A stretch of 64,000 bases of DNA from Sphaerotilus uruguayifluvii (GTDB taxonomy: Bacteria; Pseudomonadota; Gammaproteobacteria; Burkholderiales; Burkholderiaceae_C), in assembly GCF_013294065.1 (NCBI RefSeq), contig NZ_JABSNM010000005.1, forward strand, positions 1 to 64,000, given 5' to 3'. Below the pieces are notes generated by a model that was given only the letters and a program-made list of their open reading frames with translations, was not told the origin of the DNA and made no database searches. Below, in pieces: positions 1 to 12,600 of the stretch; the first letter of the stretch is position 1, and the number at the start of each line of letters is the position of its first letter. Made by a program: the position numbers and the translations under genes.

Positions 1-229
1 CAAGGCCCAAGCCGCCACCAGGCTGCACGGTCCGGTCTGGCCGCCTCAACGGCGTTCAGACTCTACCGCGCTGGTCTGGTCTGAAACATACAAGCCCGGC
101 CCGTCCGGGTCCGGACCGGGCGCCTGCCGGCCGGCTTCAGCCGGCGGCAAGGCCCGCGAAACGAGGTGCGCGAGGATTTGCGCACAATGCCGATCCGGTG
201 CCCCCGCGCCTGCGGGGGTGTGAACGACG
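1..229. other. Non-coding stretch left of the DciA-like gene
   Basis: I see no convincing gene here. Open frames crossing it have no recognisable protein family and overlap the DciA-like gene in a different frame. It holds GC-rich inverted repeats, including the hairpin listed separately. In relatives lpxC commonly lies on this side of secA; that gene would be beyond the window edge, so this is probably its 3' flank. Confidence 0.4.
125..149. terminator. GC-rich hairpin, possible terminator
   Basis: The repeat GCCGGC-TTCA-GCCGGC folds into a stem of about 10 bp with a single bulge and a four-base loop. It lies downstream of the minus-strand DciA-like gene and downstream of whatever plus-strand gene ends left of the window, so it could terminate either. 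There is no U-tract on either strand, so the call is weak. Confidence 0.3.
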
Positions 230-595
230 TCACGAAGATGGCGCCGATTGAACCCGGATCCGGATGCCGCTACGCTGGAAACCTTTCTGCCGCAGCACCG
301 CCTCGAGACGAGGCTGGAGCTGCCTGAGCTTGGCCGCGACGGCGGGATTGCCCGCCAGCAGCGTCCATCCCTCGTCGTCGGCGGGGCCGGAGCGCACATG
401 CCTGGCCAGCGCGGCGGGCAGCAGCGGACGCACCGCATCCATGCGCGCGCTGGCCTGCGCCAGCCGCTGCTGGAGCCTCAGCAACGGCTCGCACTGGTCC
501 AGTGCCCGCTGCAGCGGCAGCGGGTCCGGCACGGAAACCGACGCGCCCGGCGCGGGGCGAGGAACGAAGCGACGATGGATATCCTGATCACCCAT
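230..595 (-). CDS. DciA-like (DUF721) protein
   Basis: A 121-residue protein whose second half matches the DUF721/DciA pattern: a short helical segment with LLPAAL, then a strand-helix block around EGWTLLAGNPAVAAKLRQL, then a basic C-terminus. DciA proteins are ancestral loaders or partners of the replicative helicase DnaB in bacteria lacking DnaC; short Burkholderiales versions next to secA are usual. The first 20 or so residues (MGDQDIHRRF...) are low-complexity. The chosen ATG at 595 makes the gene overlap the divergent M23 gene head to head by 21 bases, and no Shine-Dalgarno is visible in front of it. A GTG at 532 is a possible alternative start. Family assignment is fairly sure; exact start is not. 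Confidence 0.65.
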   Translation of the reverse strand: MGDQDIHRRFVPRPAPGASVSVPDPLPLQRALDQCEPLLRLQQRLAQASARMDAVRPLLPAALARHVRSGPADDEGWTLLAGNPAVAAKLRQLQPRLEAVLRQKGFQRSGIRIRVQSAPSS

Positions 596-1621
596 GGCGG
601 ACTGGCCCGCACGCGCTCGCTGCACCTGCGGCCGCTGCAATTGTGGCTGATCCTCGCCGGGGCGGTCCTCGCGATGCTGCTGCTGTCGGGCACGGTCTAC
701 CACTTCGTGTTTCTGAAGGCGGTGCGCGAGGGCTGGCCGGTGGTCAGCCAGATCGTCGGCCCGGTCATCGGCCGCGACGCGGTGCAGCGCGAGCGCTACC
801 TGCGCGAGAACGTCGACGCGATGGCGCAGAAGGTCGGCGAGCTGCAGGCCAAGCTGCTGAAGATCGAGGCGGTCGGCGAGCGTGTCTCGGGCCTGGCGGG
901 CATCAAGGCCGAGGAGCTGCGTGCGCTCGACGAGGCCGCGAAGGCCGCCTCGGCGGGGGGCGCGGCGTCCGCGCCCGCGCGGCCGTCGCCCCGGGGCGGC
1001 CCCTTCGTGCCGGCACCGGTGCCGGTGCCGGCCGATGGCGCCGGCCGGCTCGAGGCGCTGATGCAGCAGCTCGATGCCCAGGCCGATCGCCAGTCCGACC
1101 TGTTCGTGCTGGCCGAGTCGCGCCTGCTGTCGAGCCGGCTGGAGATGATGCTGGTGCCCAGCGTGCGGCCGGTCGACTCCGGGATCGGCTCGGGCTTCGG
1201 CTTCCGCATCGACCCGTTCAACGGACGCACCGCGCTGCACACCGGGCTGGACTTTCCCGCCCCGGTCGGCACGCCGATCCACGCCGCCGCCGGCGGGCGC
1301 GTCACCGAGGCCCAGCCCGACGGCGCCTACGGGCTGGCGCTGCTGATCGACCACGGCAACGGCCTGGTCACCCGCTACGGCCACACCTCGCAGATCCTGG
1401 TGCGCCCGGGCGAGCTGGTGCGCCGCGGCCAGCAGGTCGCGCTGGTGGGCAACTCCGGCCGCTCCACCGGCCCGCACCTGCACTTCGAGGTGCTGCTCGA
1501 CGGCGCGCCGCAGGACCCGGCGCGCTTCCTGGCGCGTGGCGAAAGCCTCGATGCGGCCGAGCGCGCCGCGCTGCTCGCGCCCGCGGCGGCGCCCCTCAGG
1601 AAAGCCGCCAGAGGCCGGTGA
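575..1621 (+). CDS. Membrane-anchored M23 family metallopeptidase
   Basis: 348 residues. A transmembrane segment lies near residues 18-40, followed by a periplasmic helical or coiled-coil region (about 60-110), a Pro/Ala-rich linker, and a C-terminal LytM/M23 domain. The zinc site is complete: H222 and D226 in HTGLD, and H301-L-H303 in PHLHFE. Such proteins cleave peptidoglycan peptide cross-links or, if inactive, activate amidases (NlpD/EnvC type); here the ligands look intact. It precedes secA, as in many Burkholderiales. The ATG at 575 was chosen because it sits just before the short cytoplasmic N-terminus and the membrane helix, with GAGGA about 11 bases upstream. Confidence 0.85.
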   Translation: MDILITHGGLARTRSLHLRPLQLWLILAGAVLAMLLLSGTVYHFVFLKAVREGWPVVSQIVGPVIGRDAVQRERYLRENVDAMAQKVGELQAKLLKIEAVGERVSGLAGIKAEELRALDEAAKAASAGGAASAPARPSPRGGPFVPAPVPVPADGAGRLEALMQQLDAQADRQSDLFVLAESRLLSSRLEMMLVPSVRPVDSGIGSGFGFRIDPFNGRTALHTGLDFPAPVGTPIHAAAGGRVTEAQPDGAYGLALLIDHGNGLVTRYGHTSQILVRPGELVRRGQQVALVGNSGRSTGPHLHFEVLLDGAPQDPARFLARGESLDAAERAALLAPAAAPLRKAARGR

Positions 1622-1795
1622 TATAAACTCGAAAACTGTTTCCGTCGTCCGAGGGCGCGCCACAGCGGCGCGCCGGCCTGGCCTGCCGCGCTGCTGAACT
1701 CACACGGCCGCACCTCACCCACCTTGTTCCCGGATCCTGCGGCAAGGGCTGAACCGCCGCGGAGTCCCCTGCTCGCGTCGCGCACGTCCCCGTTC

Positions 1796-4561
<2,766 letters not shown>

Positions 4562-4596
4562 TCCTCGCCCGGTCGGTCAGACGAGTCCGAGAACAG

Positions 4597-4612
4597 GGGG
4601 CCCGCGGGCCCC
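4597..4612 (+). terminator. Likely terminator after secA
   Basis: A perfect palindrome, GGGGCCC-GC-GGGCCCC, about 35 bases after the secA stop, followed by the T-rich TTGTCGCTTTC. The stem is very stable but the U-tract is interrupted. Confidence 0.55.
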
Positions 4613-4691
4613 TTGTCGCTTTCTCCGCGTTGTTCATCGTGTCAGGCCGGTGCCTTCCCGGCTCTCCTTTCCGACAGCAGGACCGTCGCCC

Positions 4692-5324
4692 ATGACCCCA
4701 GACACCTTTCGCCACAGCCCGGAAATCCTGCCGGGCCGCCGCCTGCGGCTCGAGAAGATCCATGTCCGCCATGCGCCGGCGCTCTACGCCAGCGTGCGCC
4801 GCTCGATGCCCGAGCTCGACTACATCGCCTGGGGCCACCAGCACTGGGACGAGGAGGCCGCGCGCCACCACTGCGAGAGCACCCGCGAGTGGATCCTGTC
4901 GGAAGGCGAGGGCGTCAGCTACCTGGCCTTCGAGTACGACACCAGCACCTACGTCGGCTGCGTCGACCTGCACAGCGTCGACTTCGGCGTGCCGCGCTGC
5001 CAGATCGGTTTCGTCGGCTGCACCCGCCAGCGCGGCCGCGGCCTGATGCGCGATGCGGCGCTGACGCTGATGGACTGGGCCTGGCGCCAGGGCATGGTGC
5101 GCATCGAGGTCTGGTGCGACGTGCGCAACACCCGCTCGCTGGCCTTCGCCGAGAGCCTGGGCATGCTGCGCGAGGGCCTGATGCGCCAGGTCGAGCGCGA
5201 CGGCCGCGGCCTGCTGTGCGACCACCATCTGCTGGCGCGCCTGGCCGGCGATCCGGTGCCGGATCGGCTGCCTACAATGCCCGCGCGCCGGGCCCGTGCC
5301 GATTCCGATCCGGCCGTGGCCTGA
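4692..5324 (+). CDS. GNAT-family N-acetyltransferase (RimJ/RimL-like)
   Basis: 210 residues. The fold signature is that of the Acetyltransf_3 group: an N-terminal LPGRRLRLE strand and an acetyl-CoA pyrophosphate-binding segment RQRGRGL (Q/R-x-x-G-x-G) followed by a helix, then the [21 protein letters not shown] strand-loop typical of RimJ/RimL enzymes. These transfer acetyl groups from acetyl-CoA to ribosomal protein N-termini, amino acids or other small amines; the substrate cannot be read from sequence. It sits between secA and argJ on the same strand. ATG 4692 was preferred to an in-frame ATG at 4650 because the conserved part begins just after it. Confidence 0.75.
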   Translation: MTPDTFRHSPEILPGRRLRLEKIHVRHAPALYASVRRSMPELDYIAWGHQHWDEEAARHHCESTREWILSEGEGVSYLAFEYDTSTYVGCVDLHSVDFGVPRCQIGFVGCTRQRGRGLMRDAALTLMDWAWRQGMVRIEVWCDVRNTRSLAFAESLGMLREGLMRQVERDGRGLLCDHHLLARLAGDPVPDRLPTMPARRARADSDPAVA

Positions 5325-5356
5325 ATCCCTCCTCATCTGCCCACCGTCCGACTGCC

Positions 5357-6586
5357 ATGCCCGTCAATCTCTCCGCTCCGAATCCCCAGGACCTGCACCC
5401 GGTCGCCGGCGTGCAGCTCGGCATCGCCATGGCCGGCGTGCGCAAGGCCAACCGGCGTGACCTGACCGTCATCACGCTCGCTCCGGGCTCCAGCGTCGCC
5501 GGCGTGTTCACGAAGAACCGCTTCTGCGCCGCGCCGGTGCAGATCTGCCGCGAGCACCTCGCCGCCGGTCCGGCCAAGCGCGCGATCGTCATCAACACCG
5601 GCAACGCCAACGCCGGCACCGGCGACGACGGCCTGGTGCGCGCGCGCGCCGTGTGCCTGGCGCTGGCCAATGCGCTGGAGATCGCGCCCGAGGAGATCCT
5701 GCCGTTCTCGACCGGCGTCATCATGGAGACGCTGCCCAGCGACCGCATCCAGGCCGGCCTGCCCGCCGCGCTGGCCGACGCGAAGGCCGACAACTGGGCG
5801 GTCGCCGCAGAGGCGATCATGACCACCGACACGCTGCCCAAGGCCGCGTCGCGCCAGGTCACGATCGGTGGCAGGACGGTCACCGTCACCGGCATCAGCA
5901 AGGGCGCGGGCATGATCCGTCCGAACATGGCCACGATGCTGGGCTTCGTCGCCACCGACGCGGCGATCGACCCGGCGCTGCTGCAGCCGCTGGTCACCGA
6001 GGCGGCCAACCTCAGCTTCAACCGCATCACCATCGACGGCGATACGTCCACCAACGACTCGTTCGTGCTGATCGCCACCCACCAGGCCGGCAACGAGACG
6101 ATCGCCGCGCTGGATTCGGCCGAGGGCCGGGCGCTGCGCGACGCCGTCGTGGCGGTGTCGCAGCAGCTCGCGCAGGCGATCGTGCGCGACGGCGAGGGCG
6201 CGACCAAGTTCATCGCCGTCACCATCGAGGGCGGCCGCACCGAGGCCGAGTGCCTGCAGGCCGCCTACGCCATCGCGCACTCGCCGCTGGTCAAGACGGC
6301 CTTCTTCGCCAGCGACCCGAACCTGGGCCGCATCCTGGCGGCGGTGGGCTATGCCGGCATCGACGACCTCGACCAGACCCTGATCGACCTGCACCTCGAC
6401 GACGTGCATGTGGTCCACCAGGGCGGCCGCCGCCCCGAGTACCGCGAGGAAGACGGCCAGCGCGTCATGAAGCAGGCCGAGATCACCATCCGCGTCGGCC
6501 TGAACCGCGGCGACGCGCAGGCCACCGTCTGGACCTGCGACCTCTCGCACGACTACGTGACGATCAACGCCGACTACCGCAGCTGA
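5357..6586 (+). CDS. argJ: Bifunctional ornithine acetyltransferase/N-acetylglutamate synthase
   Basis: 409 residues. ArgJ transfers acetyl from N-acetylornithine to glutamate, recycling the acetyl group in arginine biosynthesis; many bacterial forms also make N-acetylglutamate from acetyl-CoA. The proprotein self-cleaves before a threonine, here A192/T193 in the conserved [16 protein letters not shown] segment, giving alpha and beta chains. Other family marks are [19 protein letters not shown] and the C-terminal NADYRS-type ending. The ATG at 5357 gives the normal N-terminus. Its 3' end faces the giant adhesin gene, 31 bases away, with no obvious terminator. Confidence 0.95.
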   Translation: MPVNLSAPNPQDLHPVAGVQLGIAMAGVRKANRRDLTVITLAPGSSVAGVFTKNRFCAAPVQICREHLAAGPAKRAIVINTGNANAGTGDDGLVRARAVCLALANALEIAPEEILPFSTGVIMETLPSDRIQAGLPAALADAKADNWAVAAEAIMTTDTLPKAASRQVTIGGRTVTVTGISKGAGMIRPNMATMLGFVATDAAIDPALLQPLVTEAANLSFNRITIDGDTSTNDSFVLIATHQAGNETIAALDSAEGRALRDAVVAVSQQLAQAIVRDGEGATKFIAVTIEGGRTEAECLQAAYAIAHSPLVKTAFFASDPNLGRILAAVGYAGIDDLDQTLIDLHLDDVHVVHQGGRRPEYREEDGQRVMKQAEITIRVGLNRGDAQATVWTCDLSHDYVTINADYRS

Positions 6587-6617
6587 GCGTCGGCGCAGAC
6601 CATCGGCGTGGCCCGGC

Positions 6618-9600
6618 TCAGGGCCCGCAGTGGCTGCTGGTGTCGCTGGCCTGACGGATCAGCGTCTGCGCCAGCAGCTGCTCGGCGCTCGACAGCACGC
6701 CCGAGCAGTCCGCGGGCGCCGGAGCCGGTGCGCAGGTCGGGGCTGGTGCGCTGGTGCAGCTGCCGCCCGTGCCGCCGCCGCTGCTCCACTGCGCGAGCAG
6801 GTCCGCGGCCTGGGTCAGCAGGTCGCCGCAGTGCAGCGTGTCGGTGGTGCCGCCGCTGCTGCAGCTGCCCGTCGACGTGGTGTGGGTCGCATCGGTCGTC
6901 GTGAGGCCGTCGTGGCTGCAGGGATCGGCCAGCGACCAGTTCAGGATGCTGCCGGTCAGGCAGCCCGAGGTGTCGGGGACCAGGCAGGACGTGGCGGGAG
7001 CGCACTGCACGTCGCAGTGGCCGTTGCCGTCGACGTCGATGCCCAGCGTCAGCGAACCCGTGCGGCTGTCGCCGTCGGCATCCGTCAGCACGAAGCCGAT
7101 CTTCTCCTGGTAGTCGTGCGAGGCGCCGGCCGGCGGCTGGTAGCTGTAGTGGCCGTTCTCCATGTTGAAGGTGAACTCGCCGCCGCTGGCGGTGCGCACC
7201 GTGACGGTGTCGGAGGCGCTGGTGGCCGGATCCCAGCGGTGCTGCACGCCGTCGACGATCAGCGCGCTCAGGTGGCCGCCGTCGGCGCCGGCGGCGTGAT
7301 CGAGGCCGCCGGCCACCAGATCGCCCTGGACCGGGTCGGCCACCGTCTGCGCCAGCGCCGCGTCGAGCTGCTCGAAGCGGGTGACCAGCAGCGGCGAGAT
7401 GCTGTCGTTGTGGTCGACGCCGTCGTGGGCGACCGGCGCCAGCGCCGAGACCGGCACGTCGCAGCCCAGGCCGATCGCGTAGGAGCGGATGTCGTGGCTG
7501 TCGAGGAAGCTCTCCCAGGTCTTCTGCTCCGCCGCGTCGATGCCGACGTCGCTCGTGGGCAGGTTCGGCCGTCCGTCGGAGAAGAAGTAGGCGACGCTCT
7601 GCCCGTCGACCAGCCGCCCCGGATCGTCGAAGGCGCCGCGCGCCGCGTCCAGCGCCGCGTCGTAGTTGGTGTTGCCGCCGGCGCTCAGGCAGTGCAGCGC
7701 CGAGCGCGCCTGGTCGGCCGTCATCCAGCAGGCGCCGCGCTCGCTGGCGCCGGTCGAGAAGGTCACCAGCCGCACCATCACGTCGCCGTGCTCGGCGTAG
7801 CTGTCGATCAGCTTCTCGATCGAGGCGATCGCGCTCTGCAGCCGGGTCTGGCCGTCGATGCCGTCGCGCGTCGACATCGAGCCCGACACGTCGAGCGTGA
7901 CCAGCAGATTGGTCTGCACCAGGCTCAGGTCGGCGCAGCGGGCCACGCACAGCGGCACGGGTGAATCGTCGCGCACGCCGACGTCGATCGTGGCGCTGCT
8001 GCTCGAGTGGCCGTCGCTGACCTGCACGCCCAGCGACAGCGTCAGCAGGTCCTCGCTGCCGCGCACCGGGTGGTCGAGCGGCGCGTGCAGCGTCACGGTG
8101 TAGCGACCCTCGGCGTCGATCGTCGCGCTCAGCACCGGCTGGCCGCCCGCGCTGCCCACCAGCGGGTGCGCGGCCGAGCCGTCGCCGCTCCAGCTCAGCG
8201 CCACGCCGCCGCTCGAGTACAGGCCCGAGGGCGCGCCCAGCGTGAACGACAGCGTGCTGCTGTCGACGTCGCTGAACTGCAGCCGTCCGGTCGCGCAGGT
8301 CGTGACCGGATCGCCGGTCTCCGGCCGGCCGCCGGGCAGGCCCTCCTCGCTGAGCAGGGCGGTGCCGCCGCGCAGCACCGGCGCGTCGTCCACCGGCGTG
8401 ATCGCCAGCGTCAGCGTCGAGACCGCGGCATGGCCGTGGCCGTCGCTGACGGTGCAGCTGGCCGCGGGCACCGCGCCGGCGTAGTCCTTGGCCGGCGTGA
8501 ACAGGAACTGCCCGTCGCTGCCCACCGTCAGCGTGCCCACGCCGGCGATCGTCGCGCTGCTGCCGGCCGTGAAGCTCTGGTCGTTCCAGGTGAAATGGGT
8601 GACGGTGAGCGTGTCGCCGTCCGCGTCGCGGTCGTTGGCGAGCAGGTTGCCGCTGACGGCGGTGTCCTCCGGCGTGACGGCGCGGTCGGCCTGCAGCACC
8701 GGCGCGCTGTTGCCGTCGGCGATCTGCGTCGTGACCGAGAAGGCGCCGGGGTCGCCGCGCAGCACCTCGAAGCCGCCGCCGGAGATCGTGCCCAGCGTGA
8801 CGGTGATCTGCTCGCCGCCCTCGGCCACGCCGTCGGCGGCGGTGGGCAGGTCGAAGCTGGCGCTGCGGCTGCCGGCGGGAATCGTCACCGAGGCTACCGG
8901 CGCGAAGTCGCTGCCGGCGCTGGCGCTGCCGCCGTAGTTCAGCCGGATCACCACGTCGGTGATGGCCGCCTGGCTGAGCGTGACGGTGTAGCCGCTGGCG
9001 ACCGCACCCTCGGCGACCGCGGCCGGGCCGGTGATCGACACCAGGCAGGTGTCCTCGGCGCCGGGCGTGCCGGGGCCGAAGGGGCCGGCGTCGTCCAGCA
9101 GCGTCGTCGTCACGCTGCGCTCGAGCGGATGCACGACGATGGCCTCGAAGCCGCCGCCGGAGATCTCGCCGACCGAGACGGTGAGGGTCTCCTTGCCCTC
9201 GGCCAGCGCGTCGTCGAGGGTCTTCAGGTCGAAGGCGACGCTGCTCTGTCCGGCAGGGATGGTGACCGTGGTGACAGCCGAGTAGTCGGAGCCGTCGGTG
9301 GCGGTGCCGGTGTAGGCGAGCTTGACGGTGACGTCGGTGGCCGCGGGCTGGCTGAGCGAGACGGTGTAGCCGCCGGCGGTCTCGCCCTCGACCACGGTGG
9401 TCGGGCCGGAGATCGACACCAGGCAGGTGTCCTCGGCGCCGGGCGTGCCGGGGCCCGAGGGGCCGGCGTCGTCGTGCAGCAGCGTGGTGACCGAGGCCCG
9501 CGCCGGATCGCCGGCAATGGCCTCGAAGCCGCCGCCGCTGATCGTGCCCAGCGTCAGCGTGATCGTCTCGGTGCCCTCGGCCAGCGCGTCGTCGAGGGTC

Positions 9601-12600
9601 TTGAGGTCGAAGCTGGCCTGGCTCTGGCCGGCGGGGATGGTCACGCTGGCGACCTGGATGAAGTCGGTGCCGGCGGAGGCGGTGCCCGAGCAGACCAGGC
9701 GCACCGTCACGTCGGTCTGCGCGGGCTGCGTCAGCGAGACGGTGTAGCCGCCGGCCACCTCGCCCTCGACGACCTCGCCGGGACCGGAGATCGAGACGAG
9801 GCAGGTGTCCTCGGCACCGGGCGTGCCGCCACCGCTGCCGCCGACGTCGTCGATGAGGGTGGTGGTCACCGCGCCGTGCGCCGGATCGACCGCGGTCGCC
9901 TCGGAGCCCGGCGCGCCGATCCGCGCGATCGCGACGGTGAACTGCTCCGCGCCCTCGGCGAGCGCATCGTCGAGCGTCGAGATCGAGAACGTGGCCTGCG
10001 TCTGCCCCGCCGCAATCGTGATCGAGGCCACCCGCACGAAGTCGCTGCCGTCGACCGCCGTGCCCGAGTAGCTCAGCCCGACGACGACACCCTGCGCCGA
10101 CGGCTGGCTGAGACTGACGACATAGCCTTCCGCCACCTGACCTTCGACGACCTCGCCCGGCCCCGTGATCGACACCAGGCAAGTGTCCTCGCTGCCCGGC
10201 GTGCCACCGCTACCACCGCCGACGTCGTCGGTGATCGTGGTCGTGACCGACCCATGAGCCGGATCAGCCGCGATGGCCTCGAAGCCGCCACCGGTGATGT
10301 CGCCGACCGAGATGGTGATGGTTTCGGCGCCTTCGGCCAGGGCGTCGTCGATGGTCTTCAGATCGAAGGTGACGCTGCTCTGGCCTGCGGGGACGGTGAC
10401 CGTGGTGACGGCGGTGTAGTCGCTGCCGTCGGCGGCGGTGCCGGAATAGGTGAGCTTGACGGTGACGTCGGTGGCTGCCGGCTGGCTGAGCGAGACGGTG
10501 TAGGAACCGGACTCGCCTTCGGTGATGGAGCCGGCGGCCGGGCCTGCAATCGACACCAGGCAGGTGTCCTCGCCGCCCGGCGTGCCACCGCCACTGCCTC
10601 CGACATCATCGGTAATCGTCGTGGTCACCGAGCCCTGAGCCGGATCGGCCGCGATGGCCTCGAAGCCGCCGCCGGTGATGTCGCCGACCGAGATCGTGAT
10701 GGTCTCGGCGCCTTCGGCCAGAGCATCGTCGATGGTCTTCAGATCGAAGGTGACGCTGCTCTGGCCGGCGGGGATGGTGACCGTGGTGACGGCGGTGTAG
10801 TCGCTGCCGTCGGTGGCGGTGCCGGAATAGGTGAGCTTGACGGTGACGTCGGTGGCTGCCGGCTGGCTGAGGCTGACGGTGTAGCCGGTTGCCGGTTCAC
10901 CCTCGACGACGGAGGCGGGGCCGGAGATCGAGACGAGGCAGGTGTCCTCAGCGCCCGGCGTGCCACCGCCACCACCGCCGACGTCGTCGGTGATCGTGGT
11001 CGTGACCGAGCCCTGAGCCGGATCGGCCGCGATGGCCTCGAAGCCGCCGCCGGTGATGTCGCCGACCGAGACGGTGATGGTCTCGGCGCCTTCGGCCAGC
11101 GCGTCGTCGAGGGTCTTCAGATCGAAGGTGGCGCTGCTCTGGCCGGCGGGGACGGTGACCGTGGTGATGGCGGTGTAGTCGGAGCCGTCGGTAGCGGTGC
11201 CGGAATAGGTGAGCTTGACGGTGACGTCGGTGGCTGCCGGCTGGCTGAGCGAGACGGTGTAGCTGGTTGCCGGTTCACCCTCGACGACGGAGGTCGGGCC
11301 TGCGATCGAGACGAGGCAGGTGTCCTCGGCGCCCGGCGTGCCACCGCCCGAGCCGCCGACGTCGTCGGTGATCGTCGTGGTCACCGAGCCCTGAGCCGGA
11401 TCGGCCGCGACGGCTTCGAAGCCGCCGCCGGTGATGTCGCCGACCGAGACGGTGATGGTTTCGGAGCCTTCAGCCAAGGCGTCGTCGAGGGTCTTCAGAT
11501 CGAAGGTGACGCTGCTCTGTCCCGCGGGAATGGTGACCGTGGTGACGGCGGTGTAGTCGGAGCCGTCGGTGGCGGTGCCGGAATAGGTGAGCTTGACGGT
11601 GACGTCGGTGGCTGCAGGTTGGCTGAGCGAGACGGTGTAGGAGCCGGACTCGCCTTCGGTGATGGAGCCGGCGGCCGGGCCTGCAATCGACACCAGGCAG
11701 GTATCCTCGGCGCCCGGCGTGCCGCCACCACCGCCGACGTCGTCGGTGATCGTGGTCGTGACCGAGCCATGAGTCGGATCGGCCGCGATGGCCTCGAAGC
11801 CGCCGCCGGTGATGTCGCCGACCGAGATGGTGATGGTCTCGGAACCTTCGGCCAGGGCATCGTCGATGGTCTTCAGATCGAAGGTGACGCTGCTCTGGCC
11901 GGCGGGGACGGTGACCGTGGTGACGGCGGTGTAGTCGGAGCCGTCGGTGGCGGTGCCGGAATAGGTGAGCTTGACGGTGACGTCGGTGGCTGCCGGCTGG
12001 CTGAGGCTGACGGTGTAGGAGCCGGACTCGCCTTCGGTGATGGAGCCGGCGGCCGGGCCTGCAATCGACACCAGGCAGGTATCCTCGGCGCCCGGCGTGC
12101 CACCGCCACCACCGCCGACGTCGTCGGTGATCGTGGTCGTGACCGAGCCCTGAGCCGGATCGGCCGCGACGGCTTCGAAGCCGCCGCCGGTGATGTCGCC
12201 GACCGAGATCGTGATGGTCTCGGAGCCTTCGGCCTGCGCGTCGTCGAGGGTCTTCAGATCGAAGGTGACGCTGCTCTGGCCGGCGGGGACGGTGACCGTG
12301 GTGACGGCGGTGTAGTCGCTGCCGTCGGTGGCGGTGCCGGAATAGGTGAGCTTGACGGTGACGTTGGTAGTTGCCGGCTGGCTGAGGCTGACGGTGTAGC
12401 CGGTCGCCGGCTCACCTTCGACGACGGAGGTCGGGCCGGAGATCGAGACGAGGCAGGTGTCCTCGGCGCCGGGCGTGCCACCGCCCGAGCCGCCGATGTC
12501 GTCGGTGATCGTGGTCGAGACCGAACCATGAGCCGGATCGGTTGCGATGGCCTCGAAGCCGCCGCCGGTGATGTCGCCGACCGAGACGGTGATGGTCTCG

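Noticed and set aside
230-1663. A 477-codon minus-strand frame covering the M23 gene
   Set aside because: Only its last 121 codons (230-595) look like a protein family (DUF721); the rest is the antisense of the M23 gene.
6574-10182. A 1,202-codon minus-strand open frame overlapping the adhesin gene in another frame
   Set aside because: It yields Arg-rich sequence without domains, while the overlapping adhesin frame has Calx-beta and VWA domains.
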